In this document: positions 1-5,269 of the stretch, one piece after another
How the letters are laid out: every line of letters starts with the position of its first letter
How positions within the stretch are numbered: position 1 is the stretch's first letter
NCBI GenBank assembly: GCA_031550205.1
Contig: JAVBOV010000045.1
Location: forward strand, 1 to 13,638
Source: JAVBOV01 sp031550205
Lineage (GTDB): Bacteria; Pseudomonadota; Alphaproteobacteria; RF32; CAG-239
Length of the DNA: 13,638 nucleotides
Direction: 5' to 3'
Program-made: the position numbers and the translations under genes
The notes under the pieces: model-generated
What the model saw: the letters and a program-made list of their open reading frames with translations, nothing else
Told to the model about the DNA's origin: nothing
Databases searched by the model: none

Positions 1-164
1 GCAATGATTTCAAAATTTTCCTCAACCAACAGCGGATTATTAAACCCAAATCGCTCAATCGAGCTGGCAATTTGTTGCACCTGCCTATCGCCATGTACCC
101 GCGGGTTGTTTTTATAAGTTTGTATGCGCTTTACGTCCACATACTCGACATTCAATTGATTCAT
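1..164 (-). CDS. ParB N-terminal domain protein, partial (C-terminus beyond left edge)
   Basis: The first 54 codons of a minus-strand gene are visible and the rest runs off the left edge. The protein starts MNQLNVEYVDVKRIQTYKNN and continues with NPRVHGDRQVQQIASSIERFG and then FNNPLLVEENFEIIA. This is the start of a ParB/sulfiredoxin-like fold: a strand-loop 'NPR.H' segment, a helix with 'QIA.SI..FG', and a 'NPLLV' strand leading to the expected GHGR motif just beyond the edge. In phage-like elements such domains are often fused to, or beside, a DNA adenine methyltransferase; that part cannot be seen here. The start ATG is preceded by a GGGG ribosome-binding stretch about 7 nt upstream. Its likely role is DNA binding or modification within the element rather than chromosome partition, which is an inference. 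Confidence 0.75.
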   Translation of the reverse strand, partial: MNQLNVEYVDVKRIQTYKNNPRVHGDRQVQQIASSIERFGFNNPLLVEENFEII

Positions 165-363
165 TTTCAATCCCCAAAAAGTTTGTTAATATAAGCCATC
201 AATTTTTGTAGAAGCAAAAAATTGGGGCTTATAAAACAAAAGTATTGAAAATCCTAAAATTTGATTCGCCGTTTTAGGCATTTTGGGGCATTTTTTAAAA
301 GATTCTTAAATTAATTTTAAATATTGTGTAAAATCAATGAGATAAATTTAGAGGTGTTTTTCA
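165..363. other. AT-rich divergent control region of the element
   Basis: This spacer separates the ParB-domain gene from the plus-strand genes. It holds an imperfect inverted repeat at 191-232: two 7-bp arms (ATAAGCC/GGCTTAT), a small internal loop, then AATTTTT/AAAAATT around a 9-nt loop. The repeat lies in the leader of the ParB-domain gene. A possible plus-strand promoter is TTAAAT at 306-311, a 17-nt gap, then TAAAAT at 329-334. Two GGCATTTT direct repeats lie near 277-297. No convincing coding sequence was seen in this stretch. Confidence 0.35.
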
Positions 364-465
364 GTGGCAACCGCCGCAAATTTTGATCACAAGGTCAAAT
401 TGATCAAAAACTATTATATTATAATAACTGATCGCCCAAAGCGGTTTCCGATCAATATATTATAA
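364..465 (+). CDS. Possible 33-aa leader ORF
   Basis: A GTG-initiated frame encodes VATAANFDHKVKLIKNYY and ends PKRFPINIL. It is preceded by AGAGG with 9-nt spacing. Its TAA stop overlaps the ATG at 465 (TAATG). The frame spans an AT-rich stretch with several TTGATC-like words and two ATATTATAAT copies (about 413-425 and 456-466), so it may equally be an operator region. I do not recognise the peptide. Low confidence. Confidence 0.2.
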   Translation: MATAANFDHKVKLIKNYYIIITDRPKRFPINIL

Positions 466-527
466 TGATTAATCTCAACTTGACTTATGGTATTAAAAGA
501 GCCTTTCTATACACCACGAGGCTAAAA

Positions 528-722
528 ATGTATAAAAATCCACCCATTCAACATCGATTCAAAGAAGGTCAAAGTGGTAACCCCAGAGGTCGACCAAAGG
601 CTGAAGATGTCGTTTTGGTTGAGGCAATGGCGGAGTTTACAAAACTTTTGCTAAAAGTTGGTGGCAAAGATAAGCTCGCCCGCGAAAAACTTCGCAGAAT
701 AAAGCAAATATTGTCAGAATAG
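528..722 (+). CDS. DUF5681 domain protein (small, element-borne)
   Basis: A 64-aa protein starting MYKNPPIQHRF followed by KEGQSGNPRGRPKAEDV. The F-K-x-G-Q-S-G-N-P-x-G-R-P-K signature is diagnostic of DUF5681, a small family of unknown function common in phages and integrative elements. The GNPRGRPK stretch resembles an AT-hook, which would fit DNA binding, but this is not established. An in-frame ATG at 465 would add 21 residues. I prefer 528 because GAGG lies 6 nt upstream of it and because the domain starts there, whereas 465 has no Shine-Dalgarno. The C-terminal half (EAMAEFTKLLLKVG to KQILSE) is a charged helix. The stop lies at the start of the 37-bp repeated sequence that precedes the next gene. 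Confidence 0.75.
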   Translation: MYKNPPIQHRFKEGQSGNPRGRPKAEDVVLVEAMAEFTKLLLKVGGKDKLAREKLRRIKQILSE

Positions 723-756
723 AGTTGACTTCCCTCTTATTGCAAGCGTTACTGGA
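720..756 (+). repeat. 37-bp leader repeat, copy 1 (partner at 2437-2473)
   Basis: TAGAGTTGACTTCC, five mostly different bases, then ATTGCAAGCGTTACTGGA. It matches 2437-2473 at about 33 of 37 positions. It starts at the stop codon of the DUF5681 gene and ends about 20 bases before the DUF2924 start. It may be a shared promoter/leader (TTGACT at 725-730 as a -35 box) or a recombination site. Confidence 0.8.
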
Positions 757-776
757 GTTGAGATAAGGAGAAAAGT

Positions 777-1217
777 ATGTCGAGTTTACCAAAAATGTTA
801 GCTGAATTAAAAAGATTGCCGCAAAAAGAATTGCATGAACTCTGGAAGCGTTATTTTTTCAATGAAGGTTATTCCGAAAAGCCCATAATCAAGGCACTGT
901 GGTACCGACTTCAATGTGTGCACAGCAAAAGCCATGTTGAAAAGCAGCACCAGACAAGGTTGCATCGGTATGCCAAATCTCCTGATGAATGTATCAAAAA
1001 AGCCATAAAATATAAAATCGCACTCAAAGCTGGAACAGAAATTAAAAGAACCTACAATGGCAACCAACATATTGTTACCGTCAAAGACGCGAACACTTTT
1101 TTATATAATAGCAAGGAGTTTAACACACTTTCAGCTGTGGCAATTGAAATCTGCGGCAAAAAAGTTTCCGGCAATCATTTTTTCGGACTTCATAACAAAA
1201 GTACCTGTCCTGAATAA
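777..1217 (+). CDS. DUF2924 family protein (recombinase-associated)
   Basis: A 146-aa protein. The N-terminal part follows the DUF2924 pattern: LAELKRLPQKELHELWKRYF and then IIKALWYRLQ. The C-terminal half has 'LKAGTEIKRTYNG..H.VTV', an 'FLYNSKEFNTLSAVAIEICG' stretch and ends near 'SGNHFFGL', matching the family's closing 'SLSAIA..ITG..WSG..FFGL' pattern. DUF2924 genes are commonly encoded directly upstream of a large serine recombinase in alphaproteobacteria. Their biochemical role is unknown; an accessory DNA-binding role in recombination is plausible but unproven. The start has a good ribosome binding site (AAGGAG). Unusually, the recombinase is not next: an inverted MFS gene intervenes and its stop codon is one base from this one. 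Confidence 0.85.
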   Translation: MSSLPKMLAELKRLPQKELHELWKRYFFNEGYSEKPIIKALWYRLQCVHSKSHVEKQHQTRLHRYAKSPDECIKKAIKYKIALKAGTEIKRTYNGNQHIVTVKDANTFLYNSKEFNTLSAVAIEICGKKVSGNHFFGLHNKSTCPE

Positions 1218-1218
1218 G

Positions 1219-2385
1219 TTACTTATATTTTTTTAGCATCCAGTAGTAGCTTCCGCCTAAAACTGCTTTGCAGGCAATCAATAAAACTATTGCAAAGTAT
1301 ACGGAAAAAATATCGGCAATTGCTCCGATTATGTAGTATATGACGGCGGCAAAGAGACCGCCTATCAAGGATACGATAGAGCCCATTGTTGCTCTTTGTT
1401 TTTGGGATAATTCTTTTTGCAGCAAGGATGATTCAGCGGTTGCTTCTGATCCATAAAAAATGTTTACAAAAGAGATGATAAAAGGAGTGGCAAAGTTGTT
1501 TAATATGATGCCGATTGTGCGAACCAGAACATTGCCAATAGAAGATAAAAGTAAGATCTTAAAGAAGCCAAGTTTTCTGATATAAGGAGTTATTGAGAAA
1601 CTAATGGCGCCACTTGCTTGTTTTATGACTCTTGTGATATTGACCAGCCAGGTTGGTATCAGCATATTAAAATATACGCCTTCTAATCTGTGGGCAGTGT
1701 AGCCTATTCCTTTATTTAGCATTTGAATGGTGGCCAAAATTTGGAGTTTTCTGTTTTTACATAAATCTTTCCAGGCTGCTAGGAAATGTTTTAAAGAACT
1801 TGCGTCTTCTTTTAAGTGTGTGCTTGGCTCGACAAAGAAAAACGTAACAACAACCTGTCCAAGAGCAGGAAGGGTTGAAACCCATGCTAAAATGTTTAAT
1901 GAATAGAAATATGTTACTATTGCCGCAAGCAGAGCGCCGGTTGCCAGGCCGATTTGCGAGAATGTCCGGCTTCTGGCATAAATAATATCATATTTATCTT
2001 CTTTTCTAAGCTGTTGCATTGTTTCATACATCAAAGCATCATCGGTGCCGGATGCAAAAGCCTCGGCAATCCCCCATAAAATACCGCCTAAAATCAAAAA
2101 TGATCCACGTTCTAAATTACCAGCCAAAGCAAAAATAATGAATGATAAAAAGAAGATGGACGCTGAAGTTATCATTGTTTTTCTTCGTCCTATTTTATCA
2201 GAAATAATTCCTGTTGGAACTTCTGATAAACTTTGCACAATATTTGCAATTGAAAAAACACCCAATGCGGTTGCATATGAGCCGGTAATTTGTTCAAAAT
2301 AAACAATTGCAAGAGCCGATAGCGGCCACAAGTCGCCAAAAAAACAGTTTAATTTGAATAAAAATATATTGCGTCGAATTTTCAT
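1219..2385 (-). CDS. MFS transporter, element-borne paralog
   Basis: A 388-aa integral membrane protein of the major facilitator superfamily with about 12 hydrophobic segments. MFS motif A is clear in the loop after the second segment (EVPTGIISDKIGRRKT), and a C-terminal signature QRATMGSIVSL is shared with the second MFS protein in this window (6916-8091). The substrate cannot be read from sequence; drug or metabolite efflux is a family-level guess. I start it at the ATG at 2385 (MKIRRNIFLFKLN), where the first membrane helix follows. An upstream ATG at 2457 adds 24 non-family residues and lies inside the repeated leader of the recombinase. Neither start has a clear Shine-Dalgarno. A weak promoter (TTGATT, 16 nt, TAGACT) lies immediately upstream of 2385, so translation may be nearly leaderless. 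The gene is inverted between DUF2924 and the recombinase, so it looks like cargo inserted into a core module. Confidence 0.85.
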   Translation of the reverse strand: MKIRRNIFLFKLNCFFGDLWPLSALAIVYFEQITGSYATALGVFSIANIVQSLSEVPTGIISDKIGRRKTMITSASIFFLSFIIFALAGNLERGSFLILGGILWGIAEAFASGTDDALMYETMQQLRKEDKYDIIYARSRTFSQIGLATGALLAAIVTYFYSLNILAWVSTLPALGQVVVTFFFVEPSTHLKEDASSLKHFLAAWKDLCKNRKLQILATIQMLNKGIGYTAHRLEGVYFNMLIPTWLVNITRVIKQASGAISFSITPYIRKLGFFKILLLSSIGNVLVRTIGIILNNFATPFIISFVNIFYGSEATAESSLLQKELSQKQRATMGSIVSLIGGLFAAVIYYIIGAIADIFSVYFAIVLLIACKAVLGGSYYWMLKKYK

Positions 2386-2436
2386 GAATGGCAGTCTATC
2401 CGAATATATGCTAAAATCAACACATTTGTTGCTTAT

Positions 2437-2473
2437 TAGAGTTGACTTCCTTGCCATTGCAAGCGTTACTGGA
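2437..2473 (+). repeat. 37-bp leader repeat, copy 2 (partner at 720-756)
   Basis: The second copy of the leader sequence, 20 bases upstream of the recombinase start. Copies 1 and 2 are in direct orientation and bracket the DUF2924 and MFS genes. The first 14 and last 18 bases are identical, and the differences are confined to five central bases. Confidence 0.8.
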
Positions 2474-2492
2474 ACTACAACAAGGAGGAAAT

Positions 2493-4121
2493 ATGGCGAA
2501 AGTTAATTGCGCAATTTACGTCAGGAAATCAACAGAAAAGGGACTGGATCTAGAATTTAATTCCCTACACAATCAGGAGCAGTCTTGCAAAAGCTATATA
2601 ATGTCGCAAGCTTTCAACGGTTGGGAATATTACAAAACATACGTTGACGGAGGTATCTCCTGCGGCACCATGGAACGGCCGTCACTGAAAGAGATGATGG
2701 AAGAAATTAAAAAAGGCAATATCCAAACCGTTGTGGTCTATAAAGTTGACCGCTTATCCCGTTCCATCATGGACTTCCACAACATGATGAAGAACTTTGA
2801 TAAATATAATTGTAACTTCGTCTCCATCACCCAAGCCTTTGATACCAGCACTTCCATGGGCAAGCTCACACTTAACATGCTCTTATCCTTCGCCCAGTTC
2901 GAGCGAGAAGTATCTTCCGAGCGAGTTAAGGATAAAATTCGAGCCAGCAAAGCTAAGGGTCTATGGATGGGAAGCTATGCACCGCTCGGTTACGATGTTG
3001 TTGATAAAAAACTGGTTGTAAACAAAGAAGAGGCTAAAATCGTAAGTGAAATTTTTGAACTGTATCTACAATCAAGCTCACTCAACAGCCTCCGCCTCAA
3101 ACTAATCGAAAGAAAAATAAACAGTAAAGCCTACAAAACTAAAGCCGGAAATGTTATGGGTGGTACAGAGTTGTCATCAAACAATTTGGCAAGGCTACTG
3201 CATGACCCAATTTATATCGGCAAAATCAGCAACAAAACCACAGGAGAGATATTTGATGGTCAGCACAAGGCCATAATTAGCAAGGAACTTTGGCAGGCAG
3301 TTCAAGATAAAATAGAAGATAAAAACCAGAGAGGAGACACGAAAGTTAACAAAGACAGCTACCTCCTGCACAATAAAATCCTCAACGCCAATGGCACCAT
3401 TTTAAAAAATATGAAGACCTCCAAAACCAAAAACAAATTTTCCTACCGCTACTACACTATGCCAAACTTTTACCTCCCCGCTGGAGATATTGATAATATA
3501 ACTCGCGAGACGGTGCAAAAATTTTTAGATTCCAATATGGAGATGCTACCGCAACCTGCCAAAATGGCTTTTAAGCAAGTGACCTACAACGATAAGCTGG
3601 TAAAGAACTTAATCGCCAAAATTATATACCACGACGATAAACTCACCTATTTCATAAGCATCGCCGAAACCTATTACCTCAAACCATTTATGAAAGGCGA
3701 CATCCTCAATACCAAATCAGAAAAGCTGGATGGAGCATACTTGAGCGAAGATAAAAAACATTTGATAATTGACAAGCCAATCGTAATACAAAAAGGAGCC
3801 GCTCTGCTAAACAAATACAATGGCAAAGGCACAAACATCATAACCAGAACCGAAAATGCCAACGCATTAATCCGAGCCTTAAGCATAGCATGGAAATATA
3901 AGAAGATGTACGAAGCCGGAATAACCGCTGAAGATATTATGAAAAAAGAAAAAATCGCCAGCCGCACAGTATACAAATATATAAACCTTTCTTATCTTTC
4001 ACCCAAAATAGTCAACAGCATCATGGATTCAAACGTTCCTCTTCATGTTAATTTGCAAGCCCTTTTTGAGATAGCCTCAAAATATGACACATTTGCGAAA
4101 CAAGAAAAATCCTTTTATTAA
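2493..4121 (+). CDS. Large serine recombinase
   Basis: A 542-aa site-specific recombinase of the resolvase/invertase superfamily, expected to integrate and excise the element. The resolvase catalytic domain spans about residues 5-155: nucleophile Ser13 in AIYVRKST, the VVYKVDRLSRS motif at 81-91 and the FEREVSSER segment at 136-144. The recombinase domain follows (about 165-280, GYDVVDKKLVVNKEEAKIV to LLHDPIYIGKI). Where a cysteine zinc ribbon is usual (about 290-325, LLHNKILNANG to YRYYTMPN), no cysteines are present. The C-terminus has a helix-turn-helix-like segment (YEAGITAEDIMKKEKIASRT). I start at the ATG at 2493 because AAGGAGG lies directly upstream and the family N-terminus (AKVNCAIYVRKST) begins there; the longer in-frame start at 2442 is inside the repeated leader. 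No terminator is visible before the convergent neighbour. Identification is firm; the attachment site is unknown. Confidence 0.93.
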   Translation: MAKVNCAIYVRKSTEKGLDLEFNSLHNQEQSCKSYIMSQAFNGWEYYKTYVDGGISCGTMERPSLKEMMEEIKKGNIQTVVVYKVDRLSRSIMDFHNMMKNFDKYNCNFVSITQAFDTSTSMGKLTLNMLLSFAQFEREVSSERVKDKIRASKAKGLWMGSYAPLGYDVVDKKLVVNKEEAKIVSEIFELYLQSSSLNSLRLKLIERKINSKAYKTKAGNVMGGTELSSNNLARLLHDPIYIGKISNKTTGEIFDGQHKAIISKELWQAVQDKIEDKNQRGDTKVNKDSYLLHNKILNANGTILKNMKTSKTKNKFSYRYYTMPNFYLPAGDIDNITRETVQKFLDSNMEMLPQPAKMAFKQVTYNDKLVKNLIAKIIYHDDKLTYFISIAETYYLKPFMKGDILNTKSEKLDGAYLSEDKKHLIIDKPIVIQKGAALLNKYNGKGTNIITRTENANALIRALSIAWKYKKMYEAGITAEDIMKKEKIASRTVYKYINLSYLSPKIVNSIMDSNVPLHVNLQALFEIASKYDTFAKQEKSFY

Positions 4122-4166
4122 TGGATTGTCGAGGCATAGTAATGTCTTTGTGGAAATAATATTTAA

Positions 4167-4721
4167 TTAAGAGAAGCCATCAAAATAGATTACTGTTTCT
4201 TTTCTGTCTTTATTCTCGTTTTTATTTTCTACATGCTTTTCATGAACTATTCTAATGCTTTTATATAGTTCTAACTCATTATGTAGAGGAAAATTATTAG
4301 GATAATCGAAGGTATCTTCAACGCCTAAATAGTTAATCAGTACCAACTTTTGCACTACTCTATCAGAGTTTTCTTTTTTCCATTCATAAAATTTATTACT
4401 CACCTCACTAAGATGTGCATCAAGTTCTTTGATTGTAAGGAAATATTTTTTCATAAGAATTTCAAATTTATTGAAGTAATTCTCTTTATTATTGTCCGAA
4501 ATTTTTGTTGCATCTCTTACAAAAAGACGCTTTAAGGCGTAAGACTCTCCCCTTGGATCAAGAGCAGTATCAAATGTTAAAGAATATACATCTGCAATAT
4601 TTTTTGTAATAATATTATCATAACCAAACTTATATCCGAAAGTTATTTTATGGGCTTCAGGCTGGTTTTGATTATTATAAAACATCTCAGCTAAATAGCT
4701 TGTTATTCTCTTTTTATCCAT
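4167..4721 (-). CDS. Hypothetical protein, orphan gene beside the recombinase
   Basis: A 184-aa soluble protein that I do not recognise. It has no cysteine, signal peptide or membrane segment, and is rich in Lys, Asn, Glu and aromatic residues. The N-terminal half contains KITFGYKFGYDNIITKN and a DPRGESYALKRLFVRDA stretch; the middle is helical and charged (LMKKYFLTIKELDAHLSEVS); the C-terminus has a KNENKDRKETV run before a hydrophobic-aromatic end (IYFDGFS). The start is supported by AAAGGA about 8 nt upstream. It is convergent with the recombinase (45-bp gap) and is AT-rich like the rest of the element. Its place at the element edge suggests cargo such as an accessory or defence gene, but nothing in the sequence specifies a function. 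Confidence 0.6.
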   Translation of the reverse strand: MDKKRITSYLAEMFYNNQNQPEAHKITFGYKFGYDNIITKNIADVYSLTFDTALDPRGESYALKRLFVRDATKISDNNKENYFNKFEILMKKYFLTIKELDAHLSEVSNKFYEWKKENSDRVVQKLVLINYLGVEDTFDYPNNFPLHNELELYKSIRIVHEKHVENKNENKDRKETVIYFDGFS

Positions 4722-4989
4722 TTTATATCCTTTCGTTTAACAAAGTATGGTACTGACAACTGACTTTAAAAAATCATGGTAATACTAATCGCTAATCCAA
4801 ATTTTTACAAGTTTTAATTGTAAAGGGACATATCAGCGCAATATACAGCTTGTTTTATTCTTAACTAGTGACTTTGCGAAAAAGGGCATTGTATACTTTT
4901 AATCAAAAACTCAGCAAAATGACCCGATATTTACAAAGTATACAGTCACCCCATCCCGAACTCCTGCACACCGCGGGCTACAGCGGATA
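4722..4989. other. Intergenic region with a GC-rich patch resembling a 5S rRNA segment
   Basis: No gene was found. The stretch is AT-rich except for a GC-rich patch at about 4945-4986. Within the patch, ACCCCATCCCGAACTC at 4948-4963 matches the conserved loop region of bacterial 5S rRNA, but the flanks do not continue the 5S sequence. CCGC...GCGG inside the patch could form a small hairpin. The right boundary of the mobile element probably lies somewhere here. Confidence 0.3.
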
Positions 4990-5019
4990 AAAGAAAACTC
5001 TCCCCGAAGGAAGAGTTTT
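4990..5019 (-). terminator. Rho-independent terminator of tRNA-Gln
   Basis: On the minus strand, directly after the tRNA CCA end, an 11-bp stem (AAAACTCTTCC with GGGAGAGTTTT, one G-T pair) closes a TTCG tetraloop. It is followed by CTTTTA. This is a stable UUCG hairpin with a short U-tract. Confidence 0.8.
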
Positions 5020-5020
5020 A

Positions 5021-5095
5021 TGGCTGGGGTAGATGGATTCGAACCACCGAATGTCGGTACCAAAAACCGATGCCTTACCACTTGGCGATACCCCA
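5021..5095 (-). tRNA. tRNA-Gln (anticodon UUG)
   Basis: A complete cloverleaf can be drawn. The acceptor stem is TGGGGTA/TACCCCA, the D arm is GCC-AGTGGTAA-GGC, the anticodon stem is TCGGT/ACCGA with loop TTTTGGT (anticodon TTG), and the T arm is GGTGG-TTCGAAT-CCATC. Discriminator G and an encoded CCA follow. It decodes CAA (and probably CAG by wobble). A copy of its first 13 bases plus 6 leader bases lies 70 bp upstream at 5153-5171. Confidence 0.96.
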
Positions 5096-5101
5096 ATAAA
5101 A
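5083..5101 (-). repeat. 19-nt repeat, inner copy (5' end of tRNA-Gln)
   Basis: TGGCGATACCCCAATAAAA on the plus strand, that is the first 13 bases of tRNA-Gln and 6 bases of its leader. It is identical to 5153-5171 in direct orientation. Confidence 0.9.
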
Positions 5102-5119
5102 CTTACAAAAAGCACCACA

Positions 5120-5159
5120 ATCGCGACGGAGCGCCCCAGGCGCGCAGACGGATGGCGAT
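5120..5159. repeat. GC-rich imperfect palindrome inserted in the tRNA-Gln leader
   Basis: A GC-rich island in AT-rich surroundings. Its core is GCGCC-CCA-GGCGC at 5131-5143, and its ends are ATCGC (5120-5124) and GCGAT (5155-5159). It looks REP-like, lies between the two 19-nt tRNA-Gln copies and overlaps the outer one. Confidence 0.5.
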
Positions 5160-5171
5160 ACCCCAATAAAA
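5153..5171 (-). repeat. 19-nt repeat, outer copy (truncated tRNA-Gln 5' end)
   Basis: Identical to 5083-5101. It is not followed by the rest of a tRNA, so it is a fragment. It sits directly downstream of the putative tRNA promoter, where the intact gene would be expected to start. Confidence 0.9.
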
Positions 5172-5182
5172 ATTCACCCCCA

Positions 5183-5211
5183 TATCTAGAATAAATATTT
5201 TTATATTGCAA
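5183..5211 (-). promoter_or_regulatory. Putative promoter of tRNA-Gln
   Basis: On the minus strand TTGCAA (5206-5211), a 17-nt gap, then TAGATA (5183-5188). Transcription would start near 5175, before the outer tRNA fragment. TTGCAA is palindromic and is also the candidate -35 box of the divergent FtsK-like gene. Confidence 0.4.
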
Positions 5212-5234
5212 GTATTTTCTTTCAATATTAGTTT
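5206..5234 (+). promoter_or_regulatory. Putative promoter of the FtsK-like gene
   Basis: TTGCAA (5206-5211), a 17-nt gap, then TAGTTT (5229-5234). The first box is shared with the putative tRNA-Gln promoter on the other strand. The -10 box is a weak match. Confidence 0.3.
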
Positions 5235-5269
5235 AATACAGTCAAAAAGCAACATGGAAAGCAATAAAA

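Larger units (their letters stand above)
1..4121. mobile_element. Mobile-element module with large serine recombinase, left part outside window
   Basis: A ParB-domain gene, a DUF5681 gene, a DUF2924 gene and a large serine recombinase lie together. This gene company is familiar from alphaproteobacterial prophage-like and integrative elements. The left end is outside the window. The right end is not defined; it lies somewhere between the recombinase stop and tRNA-Gln at 5021, so the orphan gene at 4167-4721 may also belong. No terminal direct repeat pair was found, as expected with only one end visible. Naming it an element rests on gene content, not on mapped ends. Confidence 0.6.

Noticed and set aside
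465..527. Longer N-terminus for the DUF5681 protein from ATG 465
   Set aside because: It has no ribosome binding site and the extra 21 residues fall outside the family; ATG 528 has GAGG at good spacing.
2386..2457. Longer N-terminus for the element-borne MFS from ATG 2457
   Set aside because: It would be coded by the recombinase leader repeat and adds residues not shared by the paralog, whose homology begins close to ATG 2385.
4911..5211. Two minus-strand open frames across tRNA-Gln
   Set aside because: They run through the tRNA, its terminator and the repeats, and have no family resemblance.
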